Origin: Longimicrobium sp.
GTDB lineage: Bacteria > Gemmatimonadota > Gemmatimonadetes > Longimicrobiales > Longimicrobiaceae
NCBI GenBank assembly: GCA_036389135.1
Contig: DASVQP010000105.1
Location: forward strand, 1 to 55,588
Reading direction: 5' to 3'
DNA: 55,588 bases
Shown: piece by piece, positions 51,778 through 55,588 of the stretch
Position numbering within the stretch: the stretch's first letter is position 1
Layout of the letters: each line of letters begins with the position of its first letter
Notes under the pieces: model-generated
Database searches by the model: none
What the model saw: only the letters and a program-made list of their open reading frames with translations
What the model was told of the DNA's origin: nothing
Program-made: the position numbers and the translations under genes

Positions 51778-52677
51778 ATGCGCCACTTTGCTTTGGCAGC
51801 TTGCGCCCTGTGCATCTCCGCGGCTTCGGCCGGGTGCTCAGAGGACCCGCTTACGGCGCCCGAGGACAAAGCCGCCCCTCCTGCCGTCCAGGCCTCAGTC
51901 TCAGCCGCCGCAAAGTGCCCGAGCGGCTGGACTGCTCCCCTCATTGGGAACGCCGTAATCCTCTGCAAGCGGACGGTCACGCGCGGTGGGTCGAAAGTGA
52001 CTGACTACGTCCAGGTCATCGACCTCTCGCGCGGAGCCAGGGTGGTCAGCTTAGCCGCCCCCACGTCCTCCGTGTCAACGCGCAACCCTTCCCCGTCTTT
52101 CTCACGATGGACTGTTCGCGGCTGGTGGGACCAGATGAGCCGGTCGGGCCGATTCTGCGCGGTCAACGGGGCGTTCTTCAGGGGATACCCGGACGGGACC
52201 GGCTCGAGGGAGCTTTCCTTCCCCCTCAAGCACTCTGGCACGCTCCTCACAGCCGGCGGCGCCCCCCTCGGGATGGCCTCCGCGAAGGACGTGCTCATCC
52301 TTAACGGGAGTTATGCACAGATTCGCGCGTACAACCTCGGCTCGGTTTCTTACTCGTCCGTCCGCTCCCACCTGTCCTCGTACGGGACTGCAGTGGTCAC
52401 CCTCGCCCCCGGTGGGTCACGCCCTAACGAGCTGAACTCCAGGACGTACGCCGGTACGCGTGACGCCGACGGGAACGGCCGGCACGAGATCCTGATGTTC
52501 TACACCTCGGCCAACAGCTCGGCGAACGACGCCATAGGCACTTTGACAAACTCGTTCGGGGCGTCCAGGACGACACAGTTCGACGGCAGCGACTCCGCTC
52601 AGCTCGTGTGCAAGGGGACCACGTACGTCTCGGGCACGAGGATCGTCCCCCAGGCCTTCGGGGTTTACGAGTACTAG
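51778..52677 (+). CDS. Secreted lipoprotein, phosphodiester glycosidase-like
   Basis: A 299-residue protein with a lipoprotein signal (LAACALCISAASAG before Cys20). The body resembles the phosphodiester glycosidase (NAGPA/DUF2233) family: VNGAFF (about 129-134), an Arg-Thr segment before TRDADGNGRHEILMFYTSAN, then FGASRTTQFDGSDSAQLV, where the Asp-Gly-Ser part matches the family's DGGxS active-site loop. Such enzymes uncover sugar phosphodiesters on glycans. It probably acts on the cell surface. Its own promoter and lower GC mark it as a separate acquisition within the element. Confidence 0.65.
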   Translation: MRHFALAACALCISAASAGCSEDPLTAPEDKAAPPAVQASVSAAAKCPSGWTAPLIGNAVILCKRTVTRGGSKVTDYVQVIDLSRGARVVSLAAPTSSVSTRNPSPSFSRWTVRGWWDQMSRSGRFCAVNGAFFRGYPDGTGSRELSFPLKHSGTLLTAGGAPLGMASAKDVLILNGSYAQIRAYNLGSVSYSSVRSHLSSYGTAVVTLAPGGSRPNELNSRTYAGTRDADGNGRHEILMFYTSANSSANDAIGTLTNSFGASRTTQFDGSDSAQLVCKGTTYVSGTRIVPQAFGVYEY

Positions 52678-52851
52678 CCGGCGCTCAACGCGTCGACCGA
52701 GCTGAAGGTGGCGATGGCGGGCGACAGCGCCGCGGAGCAGGCGCTGCGGACGGGCGACGTGGCTGTGCTGCCTCACCGGGCGCCCGCCGGGGTCCACACG
52801 CGCTACTTGGTCCGATTGCTGGTTTCAGGATTGTTAGCCGCTGCTGTATAA
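52678..52851 (+). pseudogene. In-frame coding-like fragment after the lipoprotein stop
   Basis: The frame continues open past the TAG at 52675-52677 for 57 codons with coding character (STELKVAMAGDSAAEQALRT, then GDVAVLPHRAPAGVHTRYLV) to a TAA. It is probably the end of another gene truncated when the lipoprotein gene was inserted or fused. Stop readthrough is less likely. Confidence 0.35.
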
Positions 52852-52852
52852 A

Positions 52853-52893
52853 ACGTGGGCCGGTGGGCATTCGCCTCCCGGCCCACGTCTTTG
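52853..52893 (+). terminator. Intrinsic terminator
   Basis: An 11-base stem (ACGTGGGCCGG with CCGGCCCACGT) and a 14-base loop, which can itself pair partly, are followed by CTTTGTT. Confidence 0.7.
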
Positions 52894-53219
52894 TTCCTAG
52901 CGCCCACCGAGAACTCAAGTCCCCTGTCTCCTCCGATTCCTCTCGACTCGGGCCGCAAGGTCTCCCGGACTGAGTGGCGCCACACATTCCGAGGCCCCGA
53001 ACTCCTCCGCCACGTGCGGGCGTTGCTCCGCATCCCCGACCCCGGCGGAGACATCCCAGACGTGCCCCTCTGGGAGGAGGCGCTCCTGGACCTGGCGCGG
53101 GCTCCCGCGCCGCGGACGCGTTGCAGCAGCGCCCTGCGCGCCACCCTGCGCGGTGGCGGCGCCACTGCCGGTCGCCCAGCCGGCGGACCTCGCGCTCTCC
53201 CTGTTCAGTTGAACCGCAC
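52894..53219 (+). pseudogene. Degenerate coding stretch
   Basis: A frame without a start reads RTEWRHTFRGPELLRHV, then ALLRIPDPGGDIPDVPLWEE and ALLDLARAP. Further on, near 53160, coding character moves to a frame reading PLPVAQPADLALSLFS and a TGA. This looks like a small plasmid gene with a lost start and a frameshift. The remaining bases up to 53318 hold leader motif copy 8. Confidence 0.3.
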
Positions 53220-53236
53220 CTCGTCACCGCGGAGAA

Positions 53237-53257
53237 AATCCCAGGGAAGAAAAGAGG
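53237..53257 (+). repeat. Leader motif copy 8
   Basis: AATCCC, then AGGGAAGAAAAGA, then GG. Its GAGGTG end pairs perfectly with CACCTC at 53283-53288, 61 bases or less before the next ATG. Confidence 0.5.
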
Positions 53258-53318
53258 TGAGCGCAGGCCCGAACGGGTCAGGCACCTCGTTCCCGCGACC
53301 ACCTCCGCAAGGCGGCCA

Positions 53319-53660
53319 ATGACCCCTGACAACGCAGCTCCGGCAGCCCATCTCGCGATCCCGGCGGGCTGGGAACTGGCGAGCATCAGCTACTGCACCC
53401 CGGGCCTCCGGCTCAGCGACGGCGTCGCGGGGGCGTTCCTGTTCCTCGTCCGCGAGGGGACGGCGGACGTCGAGTCCGCGTTACGTGACGCCGTACGGGC
53501 CTGGCGTGAGAGCGCGGCGTGGACTGAGCCCTACGGTCCGAACTGGGGCGACGCCATCGAGCACATTCCGTGGGACCACTGGGCCGCGCACGGCCTCAGC
53601 CTCGTGTCCCTGCCGGTGCAGCACCGCTTCGCGGTCGACCACGACGAGACGTTCCCGTGA
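53319..53660 (+). CDS. Hypothetical protein, 113 residues
   Basis: The ATG is at 53319. It is an acidic protein with an alpha/beta pattern (GAFLFLVREGTADVESALRD, then AAHGLSLVSLPVQHRF). No known family. The stop overlaps the next gene's GTG. Confidence 0.6.
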   Translation: MTPDNAAPAAHLAIPAGWELASISYCTPGLRLSDGVAGAFLFLVREGTADVESALRDAVRAWRESAAWTEPYGPNWGDAIEHIPWDHWAAHGLSLVSLPVQHRFAVDHDETFP

Positions 53661-53791
53661 CCCGCGCCGCCCCTCAGCCGGCGAGAGCGTCCCGGGCCGA
53701 AGTACGGAATCCGATCCTCGGCATGACGGCCTTTCGCAAGTTCGCCACCTTCCATCCCGCGGTGCTGGACGCGCTCGCGGACCTCTCCTGA
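53657..53791 (+). CDS. Tiny protein, 44 residues
   Basis: A GTG at 53657 overlaps the previous stop (GTGA). It reads TRAAPQPARASRAEVRNPIL, then GMTAFRKFATFHPAVLDALA. The overlap on both sides and the helical amphipathic end support a real gene. The function is unknown. Confidence 0.45.
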   Translation: MTRAAPQPARASRAEVRNPILGMTAFRKFATFHPAVLDALADLS

Positions 53792-53967
53792 ACGAGATTC
53801 ACACGGAGGCAGCGCACCGGGCCGAGCAAAGCTGGCGGTCGAGAAAGGGCCCGATGGCTGTGTACTGGCGCGCCGTTTCCGTCTACGCGGGCCACATCCG
53901 CAGGGCCATACGACGACTCCCGCGAAACGATCCCGACCAGCTCGCTCTCCTGCGTGAAGCCGCGTGA
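53788..53967 (+). CDS. Small protein, about 37-59 residues
   Basis: The frame is coding-like from NEIHTEAAHRAEQSWRSRKG to YAGHIRRAIRRLPRNDPDQL. The only conventional start is the ATG at 53854. The coding character upstream suggests a non-standard CTG start overlapping the previous stop (CTGA at 53788), or a lost start. The function is unknown. Confidence 0.4.
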   Translation: MNEIHTEAAHRAEQSWRSRKGPMAVYWRAVSVYAGHIRRAIRRLPRNDPDQLALLREAA

Positions 53968-54000
53968 ACGCTGAACCCCTCCCCCCCCCCGGCCTGAAGG

Positions 54001-54022
54001 AAACCCCCGGAAAGAAAAAAGG
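54001..54022 (+). repeat. Leader motif copy 9
   Basis: AAACCCCC, then GGAAAGAAAAAA, then GG, 57 bases before the ATG at 54079 and 34 after a stop. Confidence 0.6.
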
Positions 54023-54078
54023 CGCGGCGGCTCCGGCTGTACCGACCGCAACTTCCACTTGCGACCACCAAACCACCA

Positions 54079-55011
54079 ATGCGCAACGGCATGTCCGTTC
54101 CGCCCCTCCTCCGCTTTCAGGGGGAGGGGCCGCTCGATTCGGACCTCCGCTCGGCCCAGCTGGAGCGGCCGGTCTTCCTCACCAACCACTCGTGCGAGAT
54201 CGCGCACGGCGACGCCGCGCTGCTCGCCGGCCTCGGGCTGCTGGGAGGTGAGTGGGTGGGGCAGTTCTACCCCCTCACCGCCGAGGAGATCGCACGAAAC
54301 GCCGAGGACGTCGTCCGCACCGGGCTGGGCGATGTCCTGACCGGCTACGCCGTCCTCTACAACGGAGCGAAGTGGTTCGGTCCGGTGATCGAGCTGATGT
54401 TCCGGGCGGAGAGGAACGGCTTCGACAGCGCGCTTCCTTCGCGCGACGAGTGCCTGGCCATCCTAGATGCGCGGGCGGAGGCCATGCTGGGCGCCGTCAA
54501 CGCGCTGGGCGGTTCCATCGTGCTCACCACCGACGCCGATCCGGGGGACCGTCACACCCTCCAGATCCTGCTGCGCACCGATCTCGTCTGCGCGTGGTGT
54601 CCGGACCACGCGACCTTCTCTGCCCTCGTCACAGCGCTCGCGGGCGGACCGAGGGACGCCCTTCCATCGCTCGCCGCGGTGGAGGGGGAACACGGCGACT
54701 ACTACGTCATCGACCTGCACACGCGTGACGGGCGCGGCCACGTCGGTTCGGTCACGTGCTGGGACACCCACGGGATCGCCGACCCGGCCGCGGTTTCCCA
54801 CGCGAGCCAGATGAAGGCCGCTGGAGACCTGTACCGCGCGTGCTGCGGGCTCCTTCGCAGCTACCTGCTCGCGTGGGGCACGCTCCATCGCGGGCGGCCG
54901 CCTCTGAACGTCAAGGCATTCTCCTCGGCCCTGCGCGCGCTTGCACGGGCAGGGTCCGCAGCTCTGGATCCGCGGCCGGACGATCGCGTCGACGCCGGGG
55001 CGGCAACGTGA
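54079..55011 (+). CDS. Hypothetical protein, 310 residues
   Basis: The ATG is at 54079; an in-frame ATG 4 codons on is also possible. It is an acidic mixed alpha/beta protein (FLTNHSCEIAHGDAALLAGL, then GAVNALGGSIVLTTDADPGD and YYVIDLHTRDGRGHVGSVTC). The cysteines are scattered. No family is recognised and no membrane segment is present. Confidence 0.65.
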   Translation: MRNGMSVPPLLRFQGEGPLDSDLRSAQLERPVFLTNHSCEIAHGDAALLAGLGLLGGEWVGQFYPLTAEEIARNAEDVVRTGLGDVLTGYAVLYNGAKWFGPVIELMFRAERNGFDSALPSRDECLAILDARAEAMLGAVNALGGSIVLTTDADPGDRHTLQILLRTDLVCAWCPDHATFSALVTALAGGPRDALPSLAAVEGEHGDYYVIDLHTRDGRGHVGSVTCWDTHGIADPAAVSHASQMKAAGDLYRACCGLLRSYLLAWGTLHRGRPPLNVKAFSSALRALARAGSAALDPRPDDRVDAGAAT

Positions 55012-55057
55012 CCCACACGCACCCGATCCCGGCAGGAACCTTCGCGGCCGCACGAAG

Positions 55058-55288
55058 TTGAGAATCCCGGCGGAACCGCCCCCGGCTTGTCTGCGCATAC
55101 GCGTGGAGCAGCGTGGCGGGAAGCAGATCACGTCGACCGGCGCGGTCGTCGGACGCGCTCCAAAGTACCGGGTGCAGGTCTACGAGTGTGCCTGCGGCGA
55201 AAAGGCGGAACGCACGCTTCAGTCGAACGGCCGCGAGAAACCCGGACGCGTACGCTGCCCCGGGTGCGGAGAGCAGCTGAGGGGCTGA
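55058..55288 (+). CDS. Small zinc-ribbon protein
   Basis: A 76-residue protein with YECACGEKAERTL and RCPGCGEQL, a CxC...CxxC zinc ribbon. A TTG at 55058 overlaps the stop of a 17-codon frame that itself starts with a GTG overlapping the previous gene's stop (55008-55061), so two steps of coupling link it to the 54079 gene. It could be a nucleic-acid-binding accessory protein. Confidence 0.5.
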   Translation: MRIPAEPPPACLRIRVEQRGGKQITSTGAVVGRAPKYRVQVYECACGEKAERTLQSNGREKPGRVRCPGCGEQLRG

Positions 55289-55331
55289 CCACCCCCCCAT
55301 GCCGTGATCGTGCGGCGCATCCACCACGACC

Positions 55332-55499
55332 GTGCGAGGGCAGCACGCCTTCGATGACCTGGCGAGAGACCTCTCTTCCCTCCGCCGAATCCGTGAACAG
55401 GCCTCCGGGCCGCGTTCCCCTGGACCTGACAAAACCATGAATCTCAGAGTAGGGGTTCGACAGCGCCTGCTGACACGCGCGCGTAACTGCTTGTGTTAG
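55332..55499 (+). other. Possible small ORF near the window end
   Basis: From a GTG at 55332 the frame reads RGQHAFDDLARDLSSLRRIR, then EQASGPRSPGPDKTM and a basic tail, 55 residues. The composition is helical and coding-like, but there is no ribosome binding site. Apart from this and the hairpin below, nothing is seen in 55289-55588. Confidence 0.25.
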
Positions 55500-55510
55500 A
55501 TGGAGATGCA

Positions 55511-55552
55511 ACAAAGCCGCCCCGGGCGCATGTACAACGCGCCTGGAGCGGC
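55511..55552 (-). terminator. Minus-strand terminator of a gene beyond the window
   Basis: GCCGCCCCGGGCGC (55516-55529) pairs with GCGCCTGGAGCGGC (55539-55552) at 12 of 14 positions. On the minus strand it is followed by TTTGT. It implies a minus-strand gene to the right, ending the long plus-strand run. Confidence 0.5.
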
Positions 55553-55588
55553 CTCAGGTGGGTTAACCCGTTACCCTGTTGTCGCTTG

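Noticed and set aside
28368-54022. Integron-like array (same-strand small genes separated by a repeated site)
   Set aside because: The repeated motif lacks the GTT-core and paired R/L boxes of attC sites, and no integron integrase is present.
55440-55480. tRNA-like T-loop (GGGGTTCGAC)
   Set aside because: The flanking bases cannot form the T-stem or an acceptor stem, so there is no tRNA or attachment site evidence.
1-55588. CRISPR array, rRNA, transposase or integrase genes
   Set aside because: No regularly spaced direct repeats, rRNA-like sequence or DDE/tyrosine/serine recombinase motifs were found.

Overview
The window is GC-rich, densely coded accessory DNA from what looks like a soil- or sediment-type bacterium. 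Three things suggest this: the very high GC, the many GTG/TTG starts with ATGA/GTGA stop-start overlaps, and a type IV pilus operon linked to an MglA-type GTPase. A Gemmatimonadota (Longimicrobium-like) host would fit, but that is only an inference. No rRNA, tRNA, CRISPR array, integrase or transposase was seen.

Region 1 (1-15.4 kb) is a defence-type island, visibly lower in GC between about 4.4 and 15.4 kb. It holds four GHKL/Hsp90-like ATPase genes in 12.5 kb. The first is a 1,397-residue ATPase fused to a C-terminal HNH nuclease. The second is a two-gene unit of an ATPase and a 341-residue unknown protein. The third is a stand-alone ATPase. The fourth is a three-gene operon: DGQHR-domain protein, radical SAM enzyme, ATPase. 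Between them lies a recognisable Pycsar anti-phage pair (pyrimidine cyclase plus cyclic-nucleotide-binding TIR effector). Three of the ATPases share a downstream signature (GEI..lD...PnA.Rd.FE.SPA), so they are one family combined with different partners. The DGQHR/radical SAM/ATPase operon is the best candidate for an undescribed system.

Region 2 (15.6-28.3 kb) is a type IV pilus locus. On the minus strand lie a fused pilM-pilN, then pilO, pilP, a pilQ-like secretin, a lipoprotein, an unknown gene, mglA and a separately transcribed pilin. On the plus strand, divergently, lie four overlapping minor-pilin genes.

Region 3 (28.4-55.6 kb) reads almost entirely on the plus strand and looks like the backbone of a plasmid or integrative element. 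It has a DNA polymerase III beta-clamp with a long disordered N-terminal extension, a DnaG-type primase, a ParA ATPase, an amino-methyltransferase, a 1,718-residue methyltransferase-helicase (DarB-like), a Mom-like DNA-hypermodification protein, a large C5-cytosine methyltransferase, a SWIM protein, and a protein with repeats like those at the end of conjugative relaxases. Many small unknown genes and a secreted phosphodiester-glycosidase-like lipoprotein lie among them. The theme is replication plus chemical masking of the element's DNA. A short motif (C-run, purine/A-rich loop, G-run) recurs about nine times, always on the plus strand and mostly just after a stop codon and 15-100 bases before the next start. 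It occurs only in this region and looks like an element-specific leader motif. Several small genes appear broken by single-base shifts, which may be real decay or assembly error.
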